Below are positions 1 to 9,566 of a stretch of DNA of 64,000 bases, in pieces. Under the pieces are notes generated by a model. The model was not told the origin of the DNA, did not search any database, and saw nothing but the letters and a program-made list of their open reading frames with translations. The translations under genes were made by a program, and so were the position numbers. Location: NCBI RefSeq assembly GCF_002632485.1, contig NZ_NIBU01000002.1, forward strand, positions 1 to 64,000. Reading direction: 5' to 3'. Source of the stretch: Xenorhabdus innexi. Lineage in GTDB: Bacteria; Pseudomonadota; Gammaproteobacteria; Enterobacterales; Enterobacteriaceae. Each line of letters opens with the position of its first letter. Within the stretch, counting starts at the first letter, position 1.

Positions 1-114
1 TTTTGGCTGGAAAAAGCACAAGCATATTTATGCCAGAACGCGTTCAAAACACCACAAAGAAAATCATGTAAAAACAAAACATTGGATGCGTGTTTTGAAC
101 GGCTTAATTCTTAA
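1..114 (+). CDS. 3' end of an unidentified gene entering from the left edge
   Basis: Frame 1 is open from the first base to a TAA at 112-114, giving 37 codons (it begins FWLEKAQAYLCQ). I do not recognise the family; a transposase tail is possible but unproven. The DNA inside carries a 12-bp inverted repeat, CGTTCAAAACAC at 41-52 and GTGTTTTGAACG at 90-101, separated by 37 nt. The stop codon is directly followed by GAGCCTATCT at 115-124, a motif that recurs at one end of the small inverted-repeat element at 60090. With so short a fragment it may also be chance coding. Confidence 0.25.
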   Translation, partial: FWLEKAQAYLCQNAFKTPQRKSCKNKTLDACFERLNS

Positions 115-147
115 GAGCCTATCTATGGTGGCTGCTTACTTTTTTAG

Positions 148-513
148 CTGAACTATTATCAGGTGCTGAGGGAATGCGATCAGGTCAGTGACTGCACGGC
201 ATTTATTGATTTTATGCTGGACAAATTAGTCGAAGTCTTTCAGGAAAGTATTGATACCGTAAATCCAGATATGACTGCAATGTCGGAAGAAATATCGGAA
301 GAAATATCGGAAGAAAATTCCCCTGTACTGAATGCGACTGCGAAAAAAATCCTGTCTATGATTGCCAGCGACCCAGCGATAACAATAGCTCAATTAGCTG
401 ATAATTTGAGAGTTACTCCTCGAACAATAGAACGAAATATCAAAATATTGCAGGAATGTGGGTATTTAATTCGGGTTGGTGCGAAAAAAGGCGGATATTG
501 GCGGATCAGATAA
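148..513 (+). pseudogene. Truncated Fic-family protein, C-terminal part with winged-helix domain
   Basis: The reading frame starts after a TAG at 145-147 with LNYYQVLRECDQVSD, followed by CTAFIDFMLDKLVEVFQ. This matches the conserved end of the Fic fold (the YY.VL......D.TPFI.FML pattern). It ends in a winged helix-turn-helix of about 65 residues (ITIAQLADNLRVTPRTIERN), which many Fic AMP-transferases carry at the C-terminus. The catalytic HxFx(D/E)GNGRxxR motif should lie upstream and is absent, so the gene is truncated. A GTG at 163 could start a 116-residue stand-alone protein, but that is more likely a relic. The acidic repeat EEISEEISEEN precedes the HTH. Confidence 0.6.
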
Positions 514-659
514 AATCGATGGATTTAAATTTCTGTCAGGCTAATTTTAATTTCCTGTGAATCCGAATAATTAGACCAAATACTAATGGGATTTTATGAC
601 TATAATTTAGCTATCTTTGTGGTATAACATCATTATTTAAATGGAAGTTATCCTAAAGC

Positions 660-1301
660 ATGACGCAATACACAGACCGAGTTACCCACTCATTAATTTG
701 TATAGCAGTCTACATTGGCTGGTTTGCCTTACCTTTTGTGCTGATTTTCTTTCCTAATACGGTAGAGCTTTATCGTTCTGACTTAGCTGGGCCTGTATTA
801 GGTCTCCTTTTCTGGTTGCCTTATTCATTACTTTGCTGGCGTAGTTACCAGAAAAAATTTAATTTAATGCCTCTGGGTAAATTACGACTGGCAGATCTTA
901 TATTGCCGGTATTGGCAATAAGTGCTTTGATTTGGATAGATGGAGTTCTTGGGATAGAAGAATCCTGGACTTCAAATCTTGTTTATCTACCCGCCTTTAC
1001 TGTTTTTCTACACATAATTGTTATTTGTATTGTGGCTCCGATAGTTGAAGAGATTATATTTCGTGGTTTTTTACTCAATGCAGGAATGGGATATGGGGAA
1101 AAGGGAAAACAGATAGCCATTATAATGACATCGTTGTTATTCTCTGCCGGGCATATGCAGTATTCATCACCCACTACTTTTGTCGTATTATTCGTGTTTT
1201 CTGTTATCCTGTGCCACGTCAGGATTCATACCCGTTCTCTTATTGTGCCGATGGTACTGCATGCGCTTAATAATATATTGGCGGTATCATATAACTATTA
1301 A
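660..1301 (+). CDS. CPBP-family intramembrane metalloprotease
   Basis: A 213-residue polytopic membrane protein with about six hydrophobic segments. It shows the CPBP (Rce1/CAAX-like, Abi) signature in order: EEIIFRG with Glu130, Glu131 and Arg135; an FSAGHMQ block with His165; and HALNN with His201 and Asn205. These residues normally form the glutamate/histidine active site inside the inner membrane. Family members process prenylated or peptide substrates, and some protect against bacteriocins; the substrate here is unknown. The ribosome-binding site is weak. A small membrane-protein gene follows 82 bp downstream on the same strand and may be co-transcribed. Confidence 0.85.
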   Translation: MTQYTDRVTHSLICIAVYIGWFALPFVLIFFPNTVELYRSDLAGPVLGLLFWLPYSLLCWRSYQKKFNLMPLGKLRLADLILPVLAISALIWIDGVLGIEESWTSNLVYLPAFTVFLHIIVICIVAPIVEEIIFRGFLLNAGMGYGEKGKQIAIIMTSLLFSAGHMQYSSPTTFVVLFVFSVILCHVRIHTRSLIVPMVLHALNNILAVSYNY

Positions 1302-1383
1302 TTAGCTAAAGAGTATGGTAAATACATACCCTTTAGCTACAATAATTAAATTTATTTGTTTTTATGAAAAAGGAAATTTAAGA

Positions 1384-1593
1384 ATGAGCGATAAAAAATC
1401 GGGTAAAGGATGGTTTAAAGAGTTCATCTCGGATTTTTTAATTGAGTTTGTTATTAATAACATTATCGAGATTATAATTTTTTTGATAATTATTTCTGGT
1501 ATTACGTATTTGTTAATGCCTATTGTTGGTGGTTTTGCCATATTGGCAATTTTTGTGGTCATGATTTTTATCTTTCTGTTTTTATTTACATAA
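1384..1593 (+). CDS. Small hydrophobic membrane protein (69 aa)
   Basis: ATG at 1384 is preceded by AAAGGAAA at a suitable distance. An in-frame ATG at 1315 lacks a good site and would add an unlikely N-terminus. The product has a charged 17-residue head (MSDKKSGKGWFKEF) and then two long hydrophobic stretches (INNIIEIIIFLIIIS and a second from about residue 43 to the end). No family is recognised. Its position behind a CPBP protease suggests a substrate, partner or peptide-immunity role, but that is only inference. Confidence 0.6.
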   Translation: MSDKKSGKGWFKEFISDFLIEFVINNIIEIIIFLIIISGITYLLMPIVGGFAILAIFVVMIFIFLFLFT

Positions 1594-1635
1594 ATAAACA
1601 ATTTATCTTGGTTATGTTCAATGAGTCATATGAAT

Positions 1636-2268
1636 TTAAATCTGACTCATTACTAAGTTAATGGCTAAAGCGATAAATATTAAACCTGTTATTTTATTTA
1701 AAATGGTTTGTACTGTTAAGTTATTCACTATAATTTTATGTAAAAATCCAGATAAATAAGAGATAAGAGTAAATGAAACAAATGCAATGCCAACAAAGAT
1801 AAACCCTAAGTATAATAATTGCAGTGAAACAGGCATTGCTTCTTTATGATTACTGATAAACTGAGGGAGAAAAGCTAAAAAGAAAATAATAATTTTCGGG
1901 TTTGATAAATTCATTATTATTCCTTTTTTAATCAGCTTGCTGCTTTCATTTAAAATCTTTGAATTATCTTCAAGCTTCACAGGCTTGGCGTTGAAAGCTC
2001 TCCATGCCAGATAGGTTAAGTAAAGTACACCTAGCCCCCGGATGACTTCAAACGCGATAGTATTTTCCCGTATTATTGCGGAAACACCGAGTGAGATTAA
2101 AGAAGTATGTATTATTAAACCGATACATAATCCTATAGTAATAGACATTCCTGTCTTACATCCATTCAGAGCTGATTGGCTTAAAACCAAAATATTATCC
2201 GGCCCCGGCAAGAAACATAAAAAGGTAGATATCCCGATAAATGTAATGAGTGTTTCTATGGATGGCAT
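1636..2268 (-). CDS. LysE/RhtB-family amino-acid exporter
   Basis: A 210-residue inner-membrane protein with the typical six-segment RhtB layout. The family signature FLCFLPGPDNILVLSQS lies in the first helix region, followed by GCKTGMSITIGLCIGLIIH. Relatives export threonine, homoserine, homoserine lactones or other amino acids. The gene is convergent with the small membrane-protein gene; an inverted repeat AATGAGTCA / TGACTCATT at 1620-1651 covers the junction and overlaps the stop codon. A LysR-type pseudogene lies upstream in the same direction and may once have controlled it. Confidence 0.85.
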   Translation of the reverse strand: MPSIETLITFIGISTFLCFLPGPDNILVLSQSALNGCKTGMSITIGLCIGLIIHTSLISLGVSAIIRENTIAFEVIRGLGVLYLTYLAWRAFNAKPVKLEDNSKILNESSKLIKKGIIMNLSNPKIIIFFLAFLPQFISNHKEAMPVSLQLLYLGFIFVGIAFVSFTLISYLSGFLHKIIVNNLTVQTILNKITGLIFIALAINLVMSQI

Positions 2269-2341
2269 TTTTTTATATCCCTGATGTTGAATTTATCAGT
2301 GTTATATTAATTCCCTTTAGCTGAGTGTAAATATGATAAAT

Positions 2342-3276
2342 CTACTGATGGGTATGAATTAATTTCATACCGTCTTTTATCGTTCTTTCAAGATGGTTTT
2401 TGATGAAAGGTAAGCAAAGTTCTCTGAACCATTTGTGTTCTGGGTCTTCATGGTGTTTAGCATGCCAGAGTAAATAGTATGGCTGTGGTTTGATATCTAT
2501 AGGTAAAGTTTTTATTTTTAAATCATATTTTTGAGAAAAATCAGCCGCAATATGCAGTGGCATGGTCAGTATGGTGTCCGTTTTTAATAACAGCCAATAG
2601 CTGGCTGAAAAAAAGGAACTGTTGCAGAAATATGGCGTCTCAGGTTCATCATCGATAATTGTTGATCAACTGGGCTGTTTTTATCTCCACCGCCACTGAT
2701 AAGAATGTGTCGGCCACTAATATAGTCGTTGAGTGTTATAGCGTGTTCAGAATAAGGATGAGTATTCCTGAATATCACTACGAGAGGATCTTCCGCCATT
2801 AAATTTCCGTATAAATTATCGGGCACTGAATCAGCAATCGTTGCGACCAAATCCACTTCCTGATCAGCTAATTTATACAGATTATCTTTATGCCATAGTT
2901 GGTATTCAATACTTACGTTAGGCGCTTCTTTTGTAATACAACTAAATATAGAGGGTAAAATAGCCTGAGCAACATAATCGCTGGAGGCTAAGGTAAATTT
3001 TCTGGTGCAAAGGGTTGGTTCCATTAATTCTGGCGCATACAGGTTATTTAACTGTTGGAGTAAGGCCGGAAGCTGTTCTTTCAGTTTTTCACCTTTTTTT
3101 GTCAGAATGAACTGATTAGCTTCCCGCACAATAATCTTGTCATGAAAATCATCACGTAACTGATTTAGCGTTTTACTTATTGCAGACTGGGTAACATTCA
3201 ATTGCTTTGCAGACTCTGTCAGGTTAAGTGTTTGCAAGATTGAGACCAGAGCCGGGAGTAATTTGTAATTATTCAA
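2342..3276 (-). pseudogene. LysR-type regulator broken by a frameshift in a poly-A run
   Basis: The N-terminal part (3276 down to about 2610) has a good LysR helix-turn-helix (LTESAKQLNVTQSAISKTLNQLRD) and most of the effector-binding domain. It then runs into a stop at 2584. The C-terminal continuation (SASYWLLLKTD..., then YYLLWHAKHHEDPEHKWFRELC) lies in another frame down to 2342. Adding one base to the A7 tract at 2608-2614 restores one continuous protein of about 310 residues, similar to NodD/YidZ-type regulators. The break may be a real mutation, a phase-variable tract or a sequencing error. Confidence 0.75.
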
Positions 3277-3352
3277 GATGTGATTTCCATAATATTAAAT
3301 GGAGACTCATTTTAAGTGATGAGGGAATGTTTATCTATGAATTTGGTTTCAT

Positions 3353-4258
3353 TTACTCCAAATAATGCTTCTTAAAATACTGTTCTAAAAATTCAACGGT
3401 TACTCTGATACGGGCGGACATAGCCAAACGTGTAACATAAACCGCCCAGATATTTGCTGGCTGGTAATAGTCCGGCAGAATGTGCACTAAGGTACCAGAC
3501 TGAATACTCTCTCTGACATCCCAATATGATCGCAGGATAATACCGTGCCCATCCAGACACCACTGATGAATGATCTCTCCATGATTGGATGACATCGGCC
3601 CTGTGACTTTTACCGATTGGGTTCCTGAGCTGTTTTGTAGTTTCCAGATCCCGAAAGGATGATCCCGCTCTTTGATCACCAGACAGGCGTGAGAAGGGAG
3701 TTCATTAATTGATTTTGGTACTGAATTACGGGCAAGGTAATCGGGAGATGCACACAGGATCCGGTGGTTGGATGCCAGCTTGCGGGCAATAAGATTGTCA
3801 TCAATCTCGTCACCAATGCGGATATCCAGATCAATCCCTTCAGTCGCCAGATCAACAAGACGATCTTCTACGTCAAAGCGAAGATCGAGCTGTGGATAAG
3901 TCTGGATCAATGCTGATAAAGCTGGTGCAACGAATTTCCGGCCAAAGCCAAAGCTGCTGGTAATTCTGATCTTTCCCTGTGGTTCCTGCCGAAGTTCGGA
4001 AAGTTCATCCATCATCTGGTTAACATCATTCAGGATATGTTGAGCCCACTCATAAATGCGCTCACCATCTTCCGTAATGGATACCCGACGTGTGGTTCTG
4101 TGCAACAGACTGACATTCAATACATTCTCTAATACTGCAATGCGCTTACTGATAAAAGCTGGAGAGGCACCTATTTCTTCCGCAGCAGCGGCAAAACTGG
4201 CTCTTTTTGCTACCAAAAGAAAAACACGCAGATCCTGTAAAAAGGGAAGATTATTCAT
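3353..4258 (-). CDS. LysR-family regulator, DmlR-like
   Basis: A 301-residue LysR protein. The winged HTH is at residues 10-65 (RASFAAAAEEIGASPAFISKRIAVLENVL, then LLHRTTRRVSIT) and a LysR substrate-binding domain follows (GKIRITSSFGFGRKFVAPAL). The gene is divergent from the D-malate dehydrogenase gene with about 100 bp between them. That is the arrangement of dmlR (yeaT) and dmlA in E. coli, where DmlR activates dmlA under D-malate. By analogy it probably controls the neighbouring gene and perhaps the carnitine block beyond. Assignment rests on family pattern and context. Confidence 0.8.
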   Translation of the reverse strand: MNNLPFLQDLRVFLLVAKRASFAAAAEEIGASPAFISKRIAVLENVLNVSLLHRTTRRVSITEDGERIYEWAQHILNDVNQMMDELSELRQEPQGKIRITSSFGFGRKFVAPALSALIQTYPQLDLRFDVEDRLVDLATEGIDLDIRIGDEIDDNLIARKLASNHRILCASPDYLARNSVPKSINELPSHACLVIKERDHPFGIWKLQNSSGTQSVKVTGPMSSNHGEIIHQWCLDGHGIILRSYWDVRESIQSGTLVHILPDYYQPANIWAVYVTRLAMSARIRVTVEFLEQYFKKHYLE

Positions 4259-4362
4259 AGATTGTAAATTATGTTTCTACATTTTTAGTATTGAATACAA
4301 ATCAGTCAATTATAAGATATCTGAAAAGTCAATTCTGTACCCAGATAAATGAGATATACTTG

Positions 4363-5448
4363 ATGAAAAAAACGTTTAAAATTGCAGCAATTCCGGGAGA
4401 TGGAATTGGTCATGAAGTGCTTCCTGAAGGTATTCGGGTTTTGCAGGCTGTCGCTGAAAAATGGGATCTTCATTTATCGTTTGAACATATTGAATGGGCC
4501 AGTTGCGATTATTATCTCAAGCACGGCAAAATGATGCCGGATGATTGGTTTAATCAATTAATGCAGTTTGATGCTATTTATTTTGGTGCGGTTGGCTGGC
4601 CGGAAACCGTGCCTGATCATATCTCACTTTGGGGTTCATTACTGAAGTTTCGCCGTGATTTTCAGCAGTATGTTAATTTGCGTCCTGTGCGTTTGTTGCC
4701 GGGAGTACCTTGTCCGTTAGCGAACAAAAAACCGGAAGATATCGATTTTTATGTGGTCAGGGAGAATACGGAAGGGGAATATTCTTCTATTGGTGGTCGG
4801 TTTAATGAAGGTACTGAGCATGAAGTAGTGATTCAGGAGTCGGTTTTTACCCGCCGTGGGGTTGATCGCATTCTGAAATATGCGTTTGAATTAGCGCAGA
4901 GCCGTCCCCGTAAGTTATTAACTTCTGCCACGAAATCCAATGGGTTATCGATAAGTATGCCTTATTGGGATGAACGTGTTGAAGAGATGGCAAAACAGTA
5001 CCCCGATATTAAATGGGATAAGCAGCATATTGATATTCTTTGCGCCCGTTTTGTGTTGAATCCAGAGCGGTTTGATGTTGTTGTCGCTTCCAACCTGTTC
5101 GGCGATATTCTCTCAGATCTTGGGCCTGCATGTACCGGAACTATCGGGCTTTCGCCTTCTGCCAATCTGAATCCAGAAAGGAATTTCCCTTCTTTATTTG
5201 AGCCTGTTCATGGCTCTGCACCGGATATTTATGGCAAAAATATTGCTAACCCAATTGCTATGATCTGGGCCGGAGCCATGATGTTACAGTTTCTGGGGGA
5301 AGGTGAGCAGCGCTATCAGGACGCTCATAATGATATTTTAGCGGCTATTGAAGCCGTAATAATGAAAGGCGTTGTGACTCCTGATATGAATGGTAATGCA
5401 TCAACACAACAGGTTGGTGCGGCTATTATTAGTTGTTTACACTATTAA
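4363..5448 (+). CDS. dmlA: D-malate dehydrogenase (decarboxylating) / tartrate dehydrogenase
   Basis: 361 residues from the ATG at 4363, the same length as E. coli DmlA; an upstream in-frame ATG at 4291 would add an unrelated extension. It is a member of the isocitrate/isopropylmalate dehydrogenase family. It starts KIAAIPGDGIGHEVLPEG and has LRPVRLLPGVPCPL, the substrate region YVVRENTEGEYSSIGG, the metal-site block VASNLFGDILSDLGPA and the NAD-binding FEPVHGSAPDIYGK. It converts (R)-malate to pyruvate and CO2 with NAD in the cytoplasm. It is followed by a strong terminator and then by the carnitine genes. Confidence 0.9.
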   Translation: MKKTFKIAAIPGDGIGHEVLPEGIRVLQAVAEKWDLHLSFEHIEWASCDYYLKHGKMMPDDWFNQLMQFDAIYFGAVGWPETVPDHISLWGSLLKFRRDFQQYVNLRPVRLLPGVPCPLANKKPEDIDFYVVRENTEGEYSSIGGRFNEGTEHEVVIQESVFTRRGVDRILKYAFELAQSRPRKLLTSATKSNGLSISMPYWDERVEEMAKQYPDIKWDKQHIDILCARFVLNPERFDVVVASNLFGDILSDLGPACTGTIGLSPSANLNPERNFPSLFEPVHGSAPDIYGKNIANPIAMIWAGAMMLQFLGEGEQRYQDAHNDILAAIEAVIMKGVVTPDMNGNASTQQVGAAIISCLHY

Positions 5449-5474
5449 GAGCCTAACTATCTTTTGTTTTTATA

Positions 5475-5510
5475 AAAATCACACTTTGAATTTTGAGTGT
5501 GATTTTTTTT
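5475..5510 (+). terminator. Intrinsic terminator after dmlA
   Basis: An 11-bp perfect stem, AAAATCACACT at 5475-5485 and AGTGTGATTTT at 5496-5506, with a 10-nt loop, runs into eight T residues (5503-5510). It ends the dmlA transcript, so the BCCT gene at 5800 probably has its own promoter in the A+T-rich 5511-5799 stretch, where I see no gene. The stop codon of dmlA is directly followed by GAGCCTAACT (5449), resembling the GAGCCTATCT motif at 115 and 60090. Confidence 0.85.
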
Positions 5511-5799
5511 ATTGCCAGTGGCAAATATTGTCTTCTGATTCTTAATGCGCATCACAAAACATTAATTACGATATGTGTTTTATCTATTTACTGTTTGGCT
5601 AATTGTTTAAATAGTGTAGCGATACTATATTTTTGTTGTTAACAAAAAGAAACGGTAAGTGTTGTGCTGGCTTAGTTACACGTTTTCCTTTTGTCGTATC
5701 GATATCAACATATACCCAACGGATTTCAAAACGATAACAGGCACTTTGTATATATCTATTGAAGAGCAGGGATATACCCAAGGTGGCAACGGAGGTTTT

Positions 5800-7413
5800 A
5801 TGCTGAGCAACCCCAAAAAAGATATCCCGCTAATTGTCATCAGTCTGGCCTGTATTATTGTGATAGCAATAACACTCGGTACGTTCCCTGAAAAAACAAG
5901 TGTTATTGCTAATACAATTTTTAATGGTCTGACTCGTTTACTCGGATCAACCATTCAGGTTTTAGTCCTTGTTGCTTTGATGTTTGTGCTTTATCTGGCT
6001 CTCAGTAAATACGGTAATATTCGTCTTGGAACAGGAAAGCCAGAATATGCCACAGCGCCGTGGCTATGTATGTTTATCTGCGCGGGGCTTGGTTCATCGA
6101 CATTATATTGGGGGGTGATGGAGTGGGCATATTATTATCAAACTCCCGGGCTGAATATTACTCCCCATACTCCGAAGGCACTGGAATACAGTATCAGTTA
6201 CTCTTTTTTCCATTGGGGAGTCAGTGCATGGGCGACTTATGCTTTGGCTTCGCTGGTGATGGCTTACCATTTTCATGTCAGAAAAAATCAAGGTCTGAGC
6301 CTGTCCGGGATCATTTCTGCCATTATTAAAATCAACCCTCAGGGTTTCTGGGGACGGCTTGTTGATATGACATTCTTAATTGCCACGGTAGGTGCATTAA
6401 CGATTTCGTTAGTTGTTACTGCATCGACATTAAGTGGCGGCCTTTCGGTGTTAACAGGTATACCGAATAATTTTATGGTTCAGGCCGGAATAATATTATT
6501 AGCGGCATTAATTTTCAGCTTAAGCTCTTATATTGGTATCGATAATGGTATGCGGCGTTTAAGCCAGATGGTGGGCTGGGGAGCACTGGGGTTTGCTGCT
6601 CTGGTTCTGATAGCAGGGCCGACAGAATTTATCACTAATAATATTATTCATACCATTGGTCTGACGATGCAGAATTTCCTGCAAATGAGCCTGTTTACTG
6701 ATCCAATGGGGGATGGGCAATTTACCCGTAGCTGGACAGTTTTCTATTGGTTGTGGTGGATTTCATACACTCCCGGTGTGGCTATGTTTGTGACGAGAGT
6801 TTCTCACGGGCGTAAAATCAAAGAAGTTATTTGGGCGTTGTTATTAGGCAGCACTTTTGGCTGCTGGTTTTTCTTTGGTGTTCTGGAAAGTTATGCGATG
6901 CACCAATTTATTACCGGAACGATTAATGTTCCTGAAATATTAAATACATTAGGTGGTGAAACTGCGGTTCATCAACTCTTGAATGCATTACCATTCGGTC
7001 AGTTTTTCCTTGTTGCCTATCTCTTCATTATGATTATTTTTCTGGCCTCACACATGGATGCTGTTGCCTATACGATGGCTGCAACCAGTACCCGAAATTT
7101 AAGAGAAGGTCAGGACCCCAGCCGGAATTTGCGTCTTTTCTGGTGTGTGGTGATTACACTTATTCCTCTTTCGATTCTGTTTACACAAGCTTCTCTGGAG
7201 ACAATGAAAACAACCGTCGTGCTTACCGCATTGCCGTTTCTGGTGATTCTGTTGTTTAAGGTCTATGGTTTTATTCGCTGGATAAAACAGGATTATGCTC
7301 ATGTTCCAGCCCACCTTATTGATACTTCCAATCAGCAGGAAAATATTGTTATTCCGGTGCCTATAAAAGCAGAAAACACTCACACTACCTTCATCCACGA
7401 CAGCAATAATTAA
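5800..7413 (+). CDS. yeaV: BCCT-family carnitine/betaine/choline transporter (YeaV-like)
   Basis: ATG at 5800 sits 6 nt after a GGAGG site; the open frame extends upstream to 5659 without support. The 537-residue product has about 12 membrane helices and the BCCT hallmarks. The tryptophan-rich substrate segment is [21 protein letters not shown]; others are [16 protein letters not shown] and [10 protein letters not shown]. It resembles CaiT and BetT. Given the Rieske carnitine oxygenase genes 42 bp downstream, carnitine or a related trimethylammonium compound is the likely substrate, as proposed for yeaV-yeaW-yeaX in E. coli. Its coupling ion cannot be told from the sequence. Confidence 0.88.
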   Translation: MLSNPKKDIPLIVISLACIIVIAITLGTFPEKTSVIANTIFNGLTRLLGSTIQVLVLVALMFVLYLALSKYGNIRLGTGKPEYATAPWLCMFICAGLGSSTLYWGVMEWAYYYQTPGLNITPHTPKALEYSISYSFFHWGVSAWATYALASLVMAYHFHVRKNQGLSLSGIISAIIKINPQGFWGRLVDMTFLIATVGALTISLVVTASTLSGGLSVLTGIPNNFMVQAGIILLAALIFSLSSYIGIDNGMRRLSQMVGWGALGFAALVLIAGPTEFITNNIIHTIGLTMQNFLQMSLFTDPMGDGQFTRSWTVFYWLWWISYTPGVAMFVTRVSHGRKIKEVIWALLLGSTFGCWFFFGVLESYAMHQFITGTINVPEILNTLGGETAVHQLLNALPFGQFFLVAYLFIMIIFLASHMDAVAYTMAATSTRNLREGQDPSRNLRLFWCVVITLIPLSILFTQASLETMKTTVVLTALPFLVILLFKVYGFIRWIKQDYAHVPAHLIDTSNQQENIVIPVPIKAENTHTTFIHDSNN

Positions 7414-7455
7414 CAACACAGTATATAAACGTCATAAAAAGATTAAGGAATTGAT

Positions 7456-8577
7456 ATGAGTATCCAACATCCTGATTTCACATTGCCAAGAGACTTTTGT
7501 GCAAATCCGCTAGAAGCCTATACCATGCCAGCCCGTTTCTATACTTCTCAGAATGTATTTGATTATGAGAAAGAAACGATTTTCGCTAAGAGCTGGATTT
7601 GTGTTGCACACATCAGCGAGTTGGCTAATCCGAATGATTATGTCACGCGTGAAATTATTGGTGAGAATATTGTTATTGTTCGTGGGCGTGACAAAGTATT
7701 ACGTGCATTTTTCAATGTTTGTCCTCACCGTGGGCACCAGTTATTAAAAGGGGAAGGTAAAGCAAAAAATGTGATTACCTGCCCTTATCATGCGTGGGCC
7801 TTTAAACTTGATGGCACCTTAGCGCATGCGCGTAATTGTGAAAATGTCGCTAATTTTGATAAAAGTTTAGCGACTCTGACACCGGTTAAGCTGGAAGAAT
7901 ATGCCGGATTTATCTTTATTAATATGGACATGAATGCCGGTACTGTTGAGCAACAGCTACCGGGGTTAGGTGAGAAAGTGCTGGAAGCCTGCCCTGACGT
8001 GTACGATTTAAAACTGGCGGCTCGTTTTACGACAGTAACTCCGGCTAACTGGAAAAGTATTGTTGATAACTATCTGGAATGTTATCACTGTGCTCCCGCA
8101 CATCCGGGTTTTTCTACGTCTGTTCAGGTTGATCGCTACTGGCATACGATGCATGATAATTGGTCACTGCAATTTGGCTATGCAATTCCTTCTGAGCAAT
8201 CTTTCCGATTTGAAGGCGAATCCTCATTCCACGGTTTTTGGTTATGGCCTTGTACCATGTATAACGTCACGCCCATTAAAGGCATGATGACGGTGATTTA
8301 TGAATTCCCGGTTGATGCGGAAACAACACTACAACATTACGATATTTACTTTACTAATGAGGATCTGACTCAGGAGCAAAAAGAGTTGATCGAATGGTAT
8401 CGCGATGTTTTTCGCCCGGAAGATCTGCGTTTGGTTGAAAGCGTACAAAAAGGGCTGAAATCCCGTGGTTATCGTGGTCAGGGGAGAATCATGGCTGATA
8501 GCACAGGAAGTGGTATGAGTGAGCATGGCATAGCTTATTTTCATAATCTTATCGCTCAAATCTACCATGAATTATGA
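7456..8577 (+). CDS. yeaW: Carnitine monooxygenase, Rieske oxygenase subunit (CntA/YeaW)
   Basis: 373 residues, very close to E. coli YeaW along its whole length. The Rieske [2Fe-2S] ligands are Cys89, His91, Cys109 and His112 (CPHRGH and CPYHAW). The mononuclear iron site is in NYLECYHCAPAHPGF with His211 and His216, and Glu208 is at the bridging position. With its reductase it cleaves carnitine (and related betaines) to trimethylamine and malic semialdehyde using O2 and NAD(P)H. A good RBS, AAGGAA, precedes the start. The gene is translated 10 bp ahead of the reductase gene. Confidence 0.93.
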   Translation: MSIQHPDFTLPRDFCANPLEAYTMPARFYTSQNVFDYEKETIFAKSWICVAHISELANPNDYVTREIIGENIVIVRGRDKVLRAFFNVCPHRGHQLLKGEGKAKNVITCPYHAWAFKLDGTLAHARNCENVANFDKSLATLTPVKLEEYAGFIFINMDMNAGTVEQQLPGLGEKVLEACPDVYDLKLAARFTTVTPANWKSIVDNYLECYHCAPAHPGFSTSVQVDRYWHTMHDNWSLQFGYAIPSEQSFRFEGESSFHGFWLWPCTMYNVTPIKGMMTVIYEFPVDAETTLQHYDIYFTNEDLTQEQKELIEWYRDVFRPEDLRLVESVQKGLKSRGYRGQGRIMADSTGSGMSEHGIAYFHNLIAQIYHEL

Positions 8578-8587
8578 GGCGTAATTT

Positions 8588-9553
8588 ATGGCTACTTATC
8601 AAATGCTTGGCGTTATTGTCAGTGATATTGAAATTATAACGCCAACAATTAAACGATTTACGTTAATACCTGATCAAAATACGTATTTGCCTTCTTTTAC
8701 TGCTGGCAGTCATATTTTTGTGCAAATGCAGGATGGTAGCAGCCATTACAGTAATGCCTATTCGTTGCTTAACTCTCCTTTTGATGAACAACGTTATCAA
8801 ATTGCGATTAAGCGGGAGGCGAATTCACGCGGTGGCTCGGCATTTATGCATGAAAAAGTCACTATTGGCGATAAACTGCTTATTTCTCAACCCAATAACT
8901 TATTCTCAATAGTACCTGACGCGAAAAAACATATATTAATTGCGGGTGGTATCGGGATCACACCATTTATGTCCCATTTACATCAGCTGGAACAGCAGAG
9001 TGCCGATTATGAACTTCATTATTGCTACCGGAATGCTGGTGAAAATGCATTCAGGCAGGAATTAATGGCATCCCCCTTTAAAGACAAAGTCGTTTGCCAT
9101 GTTTCATCCGAAGGCTCCCGTATTGATCTGGATACTTTCATTGCTCAATTGCCTGAAGGAAGTCACATTTATACATGTGGCTCAACTTCATTAAGTGAAG
9201 GAGTAAAACAAGCAGCACAAAAAACCGGGGTTCCTCAACATCAGTTACACTTTGAGCAGTTTGCTGTTGAAGATAAAACCGGCGATGCGTTTACTCTTGT
9301 GCTTGCCAGATCGGGTATTGAACTGGAGGTCGATAGCGAATCAACAATTCTGCAAGTTATTGAAAGAAATAATGCAGCATGTGTTGAAAGTTTATGTCGT
9401 GAAGGTATCTGCGGAACTTGCGAAACTGTGATTTTAGAAGGTGAAGCAGATCATCGTGACCAATATTTTAGTGATGAAGAAAGGGAAAGCCAGGCATCCC
9501 TGCTGCTTTGTTGTTCCAGAGCGAAAGGTAAACGGCTGGTGATTGATTTATAG
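8588..9553 (+). CDS. yeaX: Carnitine monooxygenase, reductase subunit (CntB/YeaX)
   Basis: 321 residues, phthalate-dioxygenase-reductase type. It has an N-terminal FMN-binding barrel (SNAYSLLNSP), an NAD-binding domain (LIAGGIGITPFMSHL) and a C-terminal plant-type [2Fe-2S] ferredoxin domain with the cysteine cluster CREGICGTC and a final CC. It passes electrons from NADH to the Rieske subunit encoded 10 bp upstream. The order and spacing match E. coli yeaWX. Confidence 0.93.
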   Translation: MATYQMLGVIVSDIEIITPTIKRFTLIPDQNTYLPSFTAGSHIFVQMQDGSSHYSNAYSLLNSPFDEQRYQIAIKREANSRGGSAFMHEKVTIGDKLLISQPNNLFSIVPDAKKHILIAGGIGITPFMSHLHQLEQQSADYELHYCYRNAGENAFRQELMASPFKDKVVCHVSSEGSRIDLDTFIAQLPEGSHIYTCGSTSLSEGVKQAAQKTGVPQHQLHFEQFAVEDKTGDAFTLVLARSGIELEVDSESTILQVIERNNAACVESLCREGICGTCETVILEGEADHRDQYFSDEERESQASLLLCCSRAKGKRLVIDL

Positions 9554-9566
9554 TGAAAAAATTTTG

